The position numbers were made by a program, and so were the translations under genes. From positions 18,708,777-18,772,776 of the forward strand of contig OX371224.1 in NCBI GenBank assembly GCA_947310385.1: a DNA stretch of 64,000 nucleotides, in the 5' to 3' direction. Below the pieces are notes generated by a model. The model searched no databases, was not told the DNA's origin, and was given only the letters and a program-made list of their open reading frames with translations. Positions 13,858-24,156 of this stretch are shown piece after piece. Source of the DNA: Nephrotoma appendiculata (Eukaryota > Arthropoda > Insecta > Diptera > Tipulidae). How positions within the stretch are numbered: position 1 is the stretch's first letter; each line of letters opens with the position of its first letter.

Positions 13858-14680
13858 CAAACGTTCGCTGATTAAAAAATAATTCTACTTTATAGTTGCA
13901 TTTCACGATAATTAAAATTGCGATTTAAATGTATGTCTGTTAGTTTGAGAAAAACTCGTTAGTCATGTGTAATGGAAATGACAGTTTATGAAAATAAATG
14001 TTTGGTTAACAGAAAATCTGCTTACCCAACTCATATGTTCTGATGACATGAGACAATTTAAACTTTTCTCTGAATTTTTTATTTATATTTTTTTCTCATT
14101 TTATTGCTGAATGAATTTTTTTTTACGAATCGCCGGGCGCTTGTAACGTCTTCTTTACTCAACTGTTTTACTATTTTTACTTTGGTGTGAATCATATCTC
14201 CCCGTTGATAATAGTAATTTTGTAACATGTAGACAAGTTTCGCGCGACCGATTTGGATGCCGATTATGAGTCATGATGAAGTATACAACAATATGAGGAT
14301 GATGATAAGATTGCGTCGAACCGATTGAATAATATCGATAGAACTAATAATTAATTGTTTGAGTTTGCCGAATTCTTTCTTTCGTAATGAGTGTCAACCT
14401 TTCACAAATTGCTCGTTCGAACTTGATATATCCGCTATCGATTTTAAAAAAGGCGTCTGATAGTGCAGCTCTAGAAAAAGGCCCGAACGTCAAAATTGTA
14501 TAGTTTTTTGGAAATACTATGCCTGTTATATCGTTATGAATGTCTTGACAAACAAAGTATCTTTCTGCTCAAACATTCTGTCAATCTAAACTCTTGAAAT
14601 TTGATAATAAATTTAATTTAAATTATGATAAAAGTAATTGGAGTACATCCATACATGGTCTATGAATAATTACCCAAATC
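13858..14680 (+). repeat. Repeat module, copy 3 (long unit)
   Basis: Shares ACTCGTTAGTCA, AGAAAATCTGCTTA, TTCTGATGACATGAGACA and GTTGATAATAGTAATTTT with the other copies, and the downstream AACTCTTGAAATTTG block with copy 2. Between copies 2 and 3 a short block with AATGCCCCATTAAAAACT appears twice (near 13578 and 13710). Confidence 0.65.
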
Positions 14681-15289
14681 GGTTTCTCATTGAAGTGGTG
14701 GAGCTATCTTGATTAGAGTGAAAAATATCGTTTTTCCACAAAATTTCGAAGTAAAATTGATTCAGGTGTGGGCTTCAAAACTGAGGACTTAGCCTTAGTA
14801 GTATACTATATTCTGTGTTTAATGTCTATTTAGTCATTAATTCGCGTCACAATAAAATTTTGGGTAGAGTCCTCAGTAAAGCGGCAATATGCTGTTAAAC
14901 AATTCACTAAAAGGTTCAACAACATAAATAGTTCATTAAATTTATTAGATTGCTTGAAAAAGTGTCTGATGTCTTTTTATTTATTTTGTCTTGTCATATC
15001 TTTGTGAGAACCACGTTTAAATTATTTAAATAAGGTCAGAAAGGGTTATTTGATATGTGTGTACTTTATGAAATTTAAGCCTTAGTGTTTCCAATTTTTT
15101 AAAATTATTTTGAAATAAAAAACGTTCAACTGAAAGTTGGATGACCCTGTTTTTTGAGCAGAGGCATTACACACAAAGTACTCGAATAATATAATAGGTT
15201 ATAATAATATACAAACTTATATAAGGCCCTTTATGGTGATCTTCCAATATTAGGTAAGTAGGACGAAAAAAATGTTATAGGTACACTGA
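14681..15289. other. No gene recognised
   Basis: AT-rich spacer without supportable features. Confidence 0.4.
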
Positions 15290-15870
15290 TTAATTTGGAT
15301 ACTGCCTTAGAACTCTCTCCGTCCATTTCAGATGTGTGGTATTCGGTGCGTCTGTGGTTGAGAGTTCCCTATGGGTTTCAAACGCCATCTTCACAAAATC
15401 CTCATCCGTCCTTTTTAACGTGTGGCCAAGATTCGCTCCTGTTGTATGAGTGTCAACAGATTTACGTTTATATCTTTTCAAGCATTTGAAAATTGATTTC
15501 ACATACACCATTTAATCTGTGAAATGAAATGGGCGCTATTGCTGCATTTAGATGCGTTGATGATACTTTCTACATCGTTATATGTGGAAAACGATCAGAA
15601 ACAGTAACAGTGATAATACACATTGTTGTCGAATTCTTCTCACACTCTGCAGATGGCATTAGTATAAAGTTCATGAATAACGTTAGTTATTGTATCCGGG
15701 ATGTCATGATTTCTGAGGAAGCTCCATATGGCATTTTCCAAAATTCAACAGGCTGTTCTACTAAGTTTTGATTTGATCAACGCAACAACGATTCGACCTG
15801 AATCCAGCTTGCTCACGTCTTAGAAGTTTCTCTGTAGTTGATGAGTACGATCAAGTAGAGCGTGTCCATA
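15290..15870 (-). pseudogene. Non-LTR retrotransposon reverse transcriptase remnant
   Basis: On the minus strand, LLRREQAGFRSNRCCVDQI (about 15790-15850) is the typical reverse-transcriptase stretch before the catalytic core. It is followed near 15660-15740 by IWSFLRNHDIPDTITNVIHE, the LINE motif after the first catalytic aspartate. A C-terminal-like NLGHTLKRTDEDFVKMAFE follows at 15290-15511. The parts are out of frame with each other and most of the core is missing, so this is an internally deleted pseudogene. Confidence 0.65.
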
Positions 15871-15935
15871 CGAAAGGTTTAAAAAAATTTGCGGCCATTT
15901 AGGCGAATATTACAGTGGCAATCCGTATTTTTTTG

Positions 15936-16290
15936 AAAAATTAATTATGAGTGACGATGCTCATTTTCACTTATAATCACGAGTAATTAATCAATCACCA
16001 TTACATCCTTTGAAAGTGGCGGTATGGTGTGTAATATGAGCTCGAGAAATGTTTCCACATCAGGTAATTTCGAAATCTGGTGATGTGGATTACTCTTCAT
16101 GGTTACTCGATTTAACTGCTCCCGACTTCTTTTTATGGGATTTTTTTTATTTCTTTGTCTTAAAAGTAAGGTAAATGCAAATAAACTAGATAATATTAAA
16201 CAACTTAAAAGGAACGTTAGAGAAGAAATTAACTTGATACAGGGTGAGACACTCTGTATGATTAGACCTAGTATTTTTTGAGTCGGTCCT
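15936..16290 (+). pseudogene. Tc1/mariner-like transposase C-terminal remnant
   Basis: MSDDAHFHL (15948 on) and LHPLKVAVWCVI are the stretch around the first catalytic aspartate of DDE transposases of this group. DFFLWDFF (about 16118) and then KVNANKLDNIKQLKRNVREE correspond to the conserved DFFLWG region and C-terminal helices. Stops and frame changes break it. A second remnant of the same kind lies at 46099-46475 on the other strand. Confidence 0.6.
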
Positions 16291-17213
16291 GTTTTTAAGG
16301 CTGTATGGTACTGAGAATCAAATTTGTTTTTAGTGCATATCGATATTTAAATGCCCCTGTAATGTATGCAACTAGAATGTTTCTTTAATAAACTTGATTA
16401 TCAAAATTTTCTATAATTTGCTTACTAAATTTTACTTATACTGTTTGTATGGTGAAAATTAATTAATAAATTTTTTCATTTTCATTTTTTCTGATCTAAA
16501 TATTACATATTATAATAAATGTATGACCACTTCTTGGACACATTAAGTATTAAGTGATTTGACATCTAAGGACAGTAAAATAACCGAATTACATTGTCAT
16601 TGCGGCGTAAAAAAAACATCGTTTGGCGTAATTTTTCAATCGATAAAAATCGATAAAAAACTTTAAACTAGATTATTTTTTTCTACGTCATTTCAAGACT
16701 AATCTTGATAATCATGGATATTTTGCTGTTTTTGCTCTTTAGCGGTAAAATATTGAATAAACAATAAGCAATGCACTCGTCAGAATCAATTATGTATCAA
16801 AGATAAGGAAGTACGCTGAAGTGATTATGATAAGCAAGCCAGGAAATCATTCAACGAAATAACACTACGAAAATATCACTACTATTTACCTATTACATAT
16901 ATCAAAATTATAGGACTAAAGAACGCATTCTTATTGGTCTTTTAATCATCGCCTAATTAGCGCCACTTCATATGCGAGCGGAAGGTGATTTTTGTTTATA
17001 CGAGAATTAGCCTCATTCTATTTTATTATTATTTCATCATTTGTTACATTAATTGTAAACTAATTGAACATTTTACATAATATCCAGTCGAATTTTAGTC
17101 ATCTATGAAGTTTATATTACATTAAAACTAGTTATTTGAGAAGTCGATCACCTTTTTCTCTAGCTCCAAAATATTCCGTCAGATGTCAGCCACTTTGCGT
17201 CAAAAGGCGAATA
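16291..17213. other. No gene recognised
   Basis: AT-rich intergenic DNA; no supportable feature. Confidence 0.4.
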
Positions 17214-17537
17214 GACAACTATAAGTGGATCTGACGGTAAAAAAATTAAACTTGTTCCGTATATTTTTGTATGTTAATTTTTATTTTCATAAAGTATGCC
17301 GTGTGTTAAAATTTCATGGAAAAAAAAACACTCAATGAGGTTATTTTTAATGCACTTAGGTGACATTCCCAACTTTAAAAGTCGTTAATACACCAATACG
17401 GATTTTGAGATATATACTCTAATGACGACTGTTAAAGTTGGGAATGACACGGCATACTTTATGAAAATAAAAATTATAAAACAAAAATATACGGAACAAG
17501 TTTAATTTTTTTGCGGTAATATCCACTTTTAGTTGTC
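17214..17537. mobile_element. Fold-back miniature element, TA target duplication
   Basis: Long terminal inverted repeats: the left arm starts GACAACTATAAGTGGAT and the right arm ends ATCCACTTTTAGTTGTC. Pairing continues inward through the ACTTGTTCCGTATATTTTTG block, GCATACTTTATGAAAATAA and CATTCCCAACTTTAA. Flanking bases are TA on both sides, as for Tc1/mariner-type insertion. The left arm has about 60 extra bases near 17310-17365. There is no coding sequence. Confidence 0.75.
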
Positions 17538-17762
17538 TATAAAAGAACAATTTCATATGTCAACATACGTCATAGAAAAGATATGAGAAAACGTAATCTG
17601 CTCAGCTGTTTTTGCTGGCGTGGCTTGTAGCGGCTCAAAATAAATAAAATCCTTTTCACTTCGTGGCACTCCTCGTAGCAAAACTATTTATACACCGCGC
17701 CGCTTAATTACGAGGCATTGCTCGTTTTGCTGAATAGAGTTATTTCGCCACCTACATTCGCG

Positions 17763-17801
17763 AATCTCGATATTTATCGATTATCGATAAATATCGAGAT
17801 T
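17763..17801. repeat. 39-bp palindrome (19-bp arms, 1-nt centre) with DRE motif
   Basis: Bases 17763-17781 and 17783-17801 are exact reverse complements around a single T. The right arm junction contains TATCGATA (17782-17789), the DNA-replication-related element bound by DREF/BEAF-32 in flies. Function here is inference. Confidence 0.8.
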
Positions 17802-18066
17802 TCAAATTCACTGGAGGAAAATTGAAATAAGAAACGAAATTGGAGAAGTCGCGTTTAGAAATCCAAGAGACACGGTCTCACAAAATAATAATAATATAGT
17901 GAAAAAGTGCCGCGAACAATCGTCACACACCAACCATCTTTGTGTGAACTAATTTTAATAAAACATTTGTGATAAATAATAAATATACTAAATACAATAG
18001 TTTACTAAACTAAAATAGTGAGTGTTAATCATTAAAATCATAATACCCGATATCACCCGCTATAAA

Positions 18067-18080
18067 TGGTGACCCCGACG
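18067..18080 (+). other. tRNA-Trp-type primer-binding-site-like sequence
   Basis: 14-nt match to the complement of tRNA-Trp 3' end plus CCA; the next bases (CGCG) diverge from the expected TGATT. It lies in otherwise AT-rich DNA. Confidence 0.5.
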
Positions 18081-18540
18081 CGCGAATAACGGTAACGGTA
18101 CGACCGTTAAGAAAAATCTGCACAAGAGCACATTTTTTTTGCTTTTTGCATGTGCCTAATAAAAGTTAATAAATATAAAAGTGCAATTAATTAACAAACT
18201 TAAATATAAACTATAAATATAATAGTGCCAACATATAAAACGCGTACATCAAAAACTAAAACGCTAACTAAAAATAACAGGCGCACAGAAACGTAAATTT
18301 TGTGATAAAAATTATAAAATAAAACACAAAAACTATAATAACTAAAACTAAAATAAAACACGACGCACAGCTATAGTCGTGAGTGTAGTGCAGTGAGTAA
18401 GTGAACCACAGTTGTGCATGCGCATCGAACTAACGCAAGTTCGATACCCGGTCAAGTCCATTAAATACTATTTTGCTTAATGGAAACTGCAAACTATATA
18501 TGTATATATATATAAAAGACAATATACATAAAGTTTTAAA

Positions 18541-19074
18541 CATATAACACAAAAAGTTCTTGGGCCAGTTGCCCCCGCAAAGGCGATCGCGTCCATCGAG
18601 GGAGCCAGGGACCTGGCAACAACATTTGCATGCAGAAAAAAAAAACATAAAGCCACAACAGTGTCAGCAGTTCAACGCGGCAGCAACGCAAACAACATAT
18701 CAGCGAAAAATCACAACACCACGGATACATCACACAAACGGATACACATCCAAGGACGCCTAACGGATACATACATACGAGTAATTATAAAAAAAAAATT
18801 ACATTTATTAAATATTAAAAAAAAAACATTTACTTATCTAAAAATAAATTCGATTAGCTATTATTTAAATTAATCATATTAATCATATATATACACATAT
18901 TATATATATATATATACATTTTTTGGAAATTTTTTTTTCATTTTTTTGAAACGTCTGGTTTTGACAACAGCTCTGCCACCCTCTAGAATCATACATTACA
19001 GAAAGATACTTTCCTATAAGTCATTAACAAGCATACTGTCTACTGTACATTACAGTATTTTATAGGTTCAGTTA
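18541..19074. other. A-rich and AT-repeat sequence, no gene
   Basis: Contains a GC-richer block near 18560-18770 with overlapping open frames on both strands, none recognisable. TA dinucleotide runs lie near 18490-18515 and 18885-18916. Confidence 0.35.
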
Positions 19075-19312
19075 TGTACCTTCTGTCCACAAACGATACT
19101 CTGCTAATTCAGAATATTGACGCCGTAGAGGCAACCAATAAACTGCAAGTGGAATAACAAACAGAATTGCCATGAGGACGAATAAAGACGTGCGTCTGTT
19201 TGAATGAAACAAATTCTGTACTGTTCCCGGTATACTAAATAATGATCTAATATCAGATGCCAATTCACCAAAATACCTAGAAATGAATCTAGATGCTAAA
19301 CTGTGATGGATT
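19075..19312 (-). CDS. Possible orphan exon with one membrane segment
   Basis: The minus-strand open frame contains the hydrophobic segment TSLFVLMAILFVIPLAVYWL, then LPLRRQYSELAEYRLWTEG. A splice-donor-like GAAG|GTACAT follows the last of these codons, and acceptor-like TTTCTAG and GTACAG lie before. Codons look protein-coding, but the product is not recognised and no neighbouring exon was found. It may be a host exon or transposon-borne. Confidence 0.3.
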
Positions 19313-19754
19313 TTACATGTCAAGAAGAAATTTGAAGGGCTCAGACTCTAGAAAATCTACTGGAAGTAGGGAAGGAACTCCTAGCTACCAATACAAAACA
19401 ATCTGATGCTGTTTAAGCAGATATTAACGCCCATGTAAACGAGGAGAATTATTGTAGATTTTCTATACTTATTTTGGAGAGTTCCAACAAAAATGACATT
19501 TCATAAATTTTTTGTTCGTGATGAAATTTAGTTGTGATAATACGACAATAGCAGAAAAATAAATTTATAATTTATAGCACAAAATAAAAATAATTTTGTT
19601 TTTTTGTAAAATTATGGCGGATAAAAACAAAATTAATGTGGATCGCAAAAGGAAACTTTATACACGTTGTGATAATTTTTTATTTTTTTTTTTTATTTTT
19701 TTTTTAATAAAAGGAAGTATTAATTGTCCAGTGGATTTAATGTCCTTTGAAGGT

Positions 19755-20034
19755 CAATTAATACCCCCCTTTCATTCACGCACAGACCACCCATTCACAC
19801 AATTACAGTATACCACCTGCACATTGCAAGCTCCATGTCAACCTGTAAACTGACATGGACGGTGCGTCGGCGCTGAATTCTGCACTCCAACAGAGGGTCT
19901 TAGTTGTGTTTATTAACATTACCAATCGTAATCGATGACGAAAATTCGCTTTACATCCAGCCTCTGATGAGATTCGAACCCAGTACCTCCCGGTCCAAGT
20001 GCCGAAGCTTTAACCACTGCACCACTTGTCCGGT
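19755..20034 (-). repeat. tRNA-derived SINE (family A), best-preserved head
   Basis: On the minus strand the head reads CCGGACAAGTGGTGCAGTGG (A-box type) and then GGTACTGGGTTCGAATC (B-box type, about 19970-19985). The remaining 200 bp are shared with copies at 57709-58007 and 47023-47230. It has an internal RNA polymerase III promoter and no open frame. Confidence 0.8.
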
Positions 20035-20118
20035 AATATTTATTTTATTTTTAGTTTGAGCTAGTTTCGAGAGTTCTTTCTTCGTCAGCTATTTACTCTA
20101 TTCCGTCTAATTGGACAT

Positions 20119-20430
20119 TTAATTTTCATATATGGTCCTGTCTATTGCATCAACCGCCTTGTTGAATGCATCTGACGTTGCCTGTAAAGCAAACGCATCA
20201 CCTATCCCTTCTAGCTCATCAAGAGTTGACAAATGAACAGATTTATTTAAAAGTTTTTGAAAATATTTCAAATATTTGTGACATATTCTAATTGATGTCG
20301 TCTTTGGTATATTCATAGCGACAGATAGTACGTTGTAATAGTAACTTGTCCCGCAAGCTCGCCAACACAGAAACATAATGAGTTCTGTGTCCCTTTGATG
20401 GCCGGAACGTTTATCTGGTCCAATTCTAGT
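20119..20430 (-). pseudogene. PIF/Harbinger transposase fragment
   Basis: Minus-strand reading GHQRDTELIMFLCWRACGTSY, then NIPKTTSIRICHKYLKYFQ, DELEGIGDAFALQATS and FNKAVDAID. This is the HARBI1/PIF N-terminal helix-turn-helix region leading to the first catalytic aspartate (AID). A stop follows ten bases before 20119 would be expected to continue, so the rest of the DDE domain is missing. The neighbouring elements with TAA/TTA duplications are the type mobilised by this enzyme family. Confidence 0.7.
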
Positions 20431-20737
20431 ACTTTTCTAACGTAATAAAATTAAATCTCAAATGTTTTTTTGACAAATTGGTATTCCCTCTTATATTTTA
20501 GATATAATTCCAAAACTAAAGTTGGTTGTACAATAGTTCAAACCCTAGACCAAATATGAATTAAACCATATACGATTCAAACAATAAATACTTTGAAAAC
20601 GACGCGTTTAATATTCATTCACTATTCCTGTTTACTAATATAGCCAGTAACATCATTGGACACTGACGATTTCCAAATTTAATAATTTTTTCAAATGTGT
20701 AATTTATATTTCCACAAACAATAAAAAAGACCACTAA

Positions 20738-21573
20738 CGCGTTTTCTAAACACCGACTTATTACAGATACTTATTGACTTATTTGACGCCATCTTGAATA
20801 ATTTTTATCAAGTCATTCCAATTCATTGTACCGACTTATTTGTGACGTAATAACAAAAAACAAAACATAATTTCTATTATATGGAAGAAAAAAAAATCGT
20901 GACATGTTGGTTGTTGCCACTAGATCGAAAATAAAAACTGCATGTATTACACCATAAAGCAAAATATACATAAGAGGACTCAGAGGTTAATCTATTTTAC
21001 TATTAGCAATCTGTATAAGCCTAACAAGAACAATGAACTATAAAATAACTATGCCGATATGTTTATAAGATTCGTATATATGGATTAAATAGAGAAAAAA
21101 ATTTAATTTGTGTATATAAATATATTAAAACTATAAAATAAGATTAACCTCGGAAAAACCTGCTTATAAAATTTGCACTACTTGATTTCTCTTATATATT
21201 GATTGCTCAATGATTACATTAAGTCAAAACACAGTTTTAGAAACAATTCTGTGTAGACATACTATATGTACTTATAAACTCAAATAAGCTTCATCACGAG
21301 GTGACTTATTTGAATAAATAAGTCTACACAGAAATGTTTCCAAAAATGTGACTTAACGAAATGTAATACATGCAGTTTTTATTTTCAAATCTAGTGCCAA
21401 CGACGAACATGTCAAGAATTTTTGTTCTTCTATATAATAGAAATTGTGTTTTGTTTTTGTTATTACGTCACAAATAACTCGGTATAATGAATTGGAATGA
21501 CTTGACCGACTTATTCAAGATGGCGTCAAATAATTCCCTATGTTTGCAATAAGTCGGTGTTTGGGAAACACCC
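20738..21573. mobile_element. Long inverted-repeat element, TAA target duplication (Harbinger-type MITE)
   Basis: The arms pair over more than 200 bp each: the left has AAACACCGACTTATT, GACGCCATCTTGAATAA and GCATGTATTACA, and the right carries their complements. It is flanked by TAA at 20735-20737 and 21574-21576. Inner segments (21223-21255 against 21323-21353) also pair, so nearly the whole 836 bp folds back. No transposase. The 3-bp TAA duplication fits PIF/Harbinger. Confidence 0.75.
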
Positions 21574-23697
21574 TAATTATTAGAACTGTGAACTATCAAT
21601 TGTCTAATAATGAAATGTAGGGTTATGTTCAAATAAGTCTCGATTTGCATTGGACCAGCAGATTACTTATTTCAAGCCGCCATTTTGAATAATTAAAATA
21701 AATCGACTTATTTGAAATAAGTCGTGAATTGGCCCCAGTCTTAATTGTGACCTTCATAGGACACAGTAGATAATTTATGAGAAACCAATTGAGAGCTCGT
21801 ATAAACATGTAACAAAGTTGTAGCAAGAAATGGAATGCGGTTAGTCAATATAGTTATAGACTGTAGGTATATATGAAAACGATACACCCTTAGAGCAATA
21901 ACACATTACAAATTATTCATGCTTTGAGAAGGAAGAACAATACAGAAAAACTTTTCCTTACAATCATCTATGTATTTTTTATAGACGTCGTTTTCTTGAC
22001 TTGAAAAACGATGTGGACAAAACCACCTTTTCTTTACGATATTATCATACAGGGGATTTTTGATATGGAATTTTTTTTATTGTTTGTAGTTTATAGTGTT
22101 ATAGTAACTTGTACTTTGGTATTAGTCTACTTGGAGAATTTTTTCCGGAATATGATAAAAATTAATTTAGTGTAACCTCAAAATCGGATATTAATTTATC
22201 ATTCTCAATTCTTCATCGTGTTTGTATCTGTACGTGGAAGGATAATCCTATATTCTTGGGATACTAATGACCATATTTTAACTAGATAATATAATATTTT
22301 ATATAGATAATTCTAATTTGCAAATTCCAACTAAAATGTGATTTTACCACTAAAAAATTCTAAATAACTGATTTGATTAGGTAGAATCTACCGATTATCA
22401 TAAAACATAAACAACAGGTTTTGTTTTAAACCGAAATTTCAGTGAAACACCATTACGCTTAACCACTTGATTAGGTAAACATTCCAAATTTCACCAAAAA
22501 AACATTTTAATTAATGCAGTTTTCTCAAAAAGTCGCCTTATCGTTAACCACAACCACGTTTTGAAATAATGTTTATAGCCTATATCGAAGCAAACCGTAA
22601 TTCACACGGGAGTCTGCAAAAGATTATATTATGTTGTTTACAAAATAGTAATTCGCAGAAAATGCTATTCGAGTTTATAGTTTTATATCGTTTGTGTACG
22701 TCATGACGACTGCATAGTTATTGGCGGTTTTTTATAACCAGAAAAACTATACGTCAATACTTAACGATAACGTGCCATTCAAAATTTATTATATTGTTAC
22801 ACAAACAACAATTACAATTTTTTACTTGGAAATTTATTTTGATAATAATTTATTATTTTAGGGTTTATAGCTGATTAAATTTCGTAACACACAGTGTATT
22901 GCTACCAAAAGGCGGAATTTTATGTAGTTTAGAAAATCCGCCTTGTTAAGAAATTGCGTTGCATGGTACTAATCGATTTAGAGAATACCCAGTGTGCACT
23001 TCGATGGCACTTATCTCAGCACTGTGCTTAAAACCCATATAACTTTTAAAACCGGTTCATTAAGTGCTGAATTTTATACAAATTCGTGCGTATTGAATTT
23101 CCATATTGCCATTAAATCGTTTGTCAAAATTTATTGGTCTCATTGAAATAAACTCCAATATTTTTCTATCATTAATTTAAACGAGTCGCAGACGTTTATA
23201 AAATACACAAATACGTATGTGTTTAACCATATTTTTAACCGTCACAAGCGCAATATTAAAATATAATTATAAACGTATGTATTTAAAACGAGTTTGTGTT
23301 TGTAAAATTGTTTGCCTTGACGAAAGTAAAACACAAAACATTTGTAACGAATTAATCTGTGAATGAATGAAAACAAAAAAAACTTTGGATTTCATTTTAC
23401 GTCATTCGAAGGCATTTGTATTCGGTATTCCCTAGATTTATCAATGCTGCTGGTGTATAAGCGTATAATGTAGATATGAGGTATTAAGTAAGTAAATTTA
23501 CTTAGGTGTGTATCTCAGATGCTGTCTCGACATAGTTACCATTTTATTCTAGTTTGCGGTTTTACTGCATTAACATTTTTAAAAACAATTTTTGCTTATC
23601 AACAAAATTGTGCATGACCGTGTGCTGTTCAAAATAAACAAACAAATATTTTACATTATCCAAAATGATTCATTTTAGGTGGAAGAAAAAATAATAA
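21574..23697. other. No gene; one Harbinger-MITE-like fragment
   Basis: At 21630-21740 the blocks GCCGCCATTTTGAATAA and GACTTATTTGAAATAAGTC resemble parts of the preceding element and may be a relic of a related one. A small hairpin (AAGGCGGA... with ...TCCGCCTT) lies at 22909-22944. The rest is AT-rich DNA without supportable genes. Confidence 0.4.
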
Positions 23698-23700
23698 TTA

Positions 23701-24156
23701 CTGGGGGTCTATTATGAAATTTTCGGCGCACGCATTTTTTTCGACGTTGTCGAAAATTTGGTATTATGAAATTTTCGACCGCGTTTTTTTATCGACGTTG
23801 TCGAATTTTTGTATTATGAAATACTCGACGCGTTTTTTTTTAGATAACGTCGACTATTTTACGACAACTCTTGAGGTGTCGAGTACATAAAAGAAAAGTG
23901 TTAAATGTTGAGAAATAAAAAAAGTTTGTTAGTAAAAATAAATTAATAATTTAAACTTATAAAATTTTAATTAATAAAAATTAATTAATTAAAATTTAAT
24001 CAAAAATAATTAATTAAAATTTTCACATAAAAAATAATTAATTTCATTTTTCGACATCGTCGAAAAAAAAATTCATAATAGCGATTTTCGACGTTGTCGA
24101 CTGTCGACGTTGTCGAAAAAAATACGCGCGTCGAAAATTTCATAATAGACCCCCTG
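23701..24156. mobile_element. Harbinger-type MITE with CGACGTTGTCGA arrays, TTA duplication
   Basis: The termini are inverted (GGGGGTCTATTATGAAATTT and its complement), flanked by TTA at 23698-23700 and 24157-24159. Inside, the near-palindrome TCGACGTTGTCGA recurs about five times in slightly varied form. It has inserted at the 3' end of the adjacent minus-strand Helitron helicase frame. Confidence 0.8.

Larger units (their letters stand above)
17600..18540 (+). mobile_element. Possible LTR-retrotransposon 5' end fragment
   Basis: TGGTGACCCCGACG at 18067-18080 equals the first 14 nt of a primer-binding site complementary to the 3' end of tRNA-Trp including CCA. The sequence before it could be an LTR and the A-rich, ORF-less sequence after it a leader. 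No second LTR and no gag or pol were found, so limits are uncertain. Confidence 0.35.

Noticed and set aside
18560..18772. Overlapping open frames near 18.6 kb on both strands
   Set aside because: No recognisable motif; lies in leader-like or repetitive DNA.
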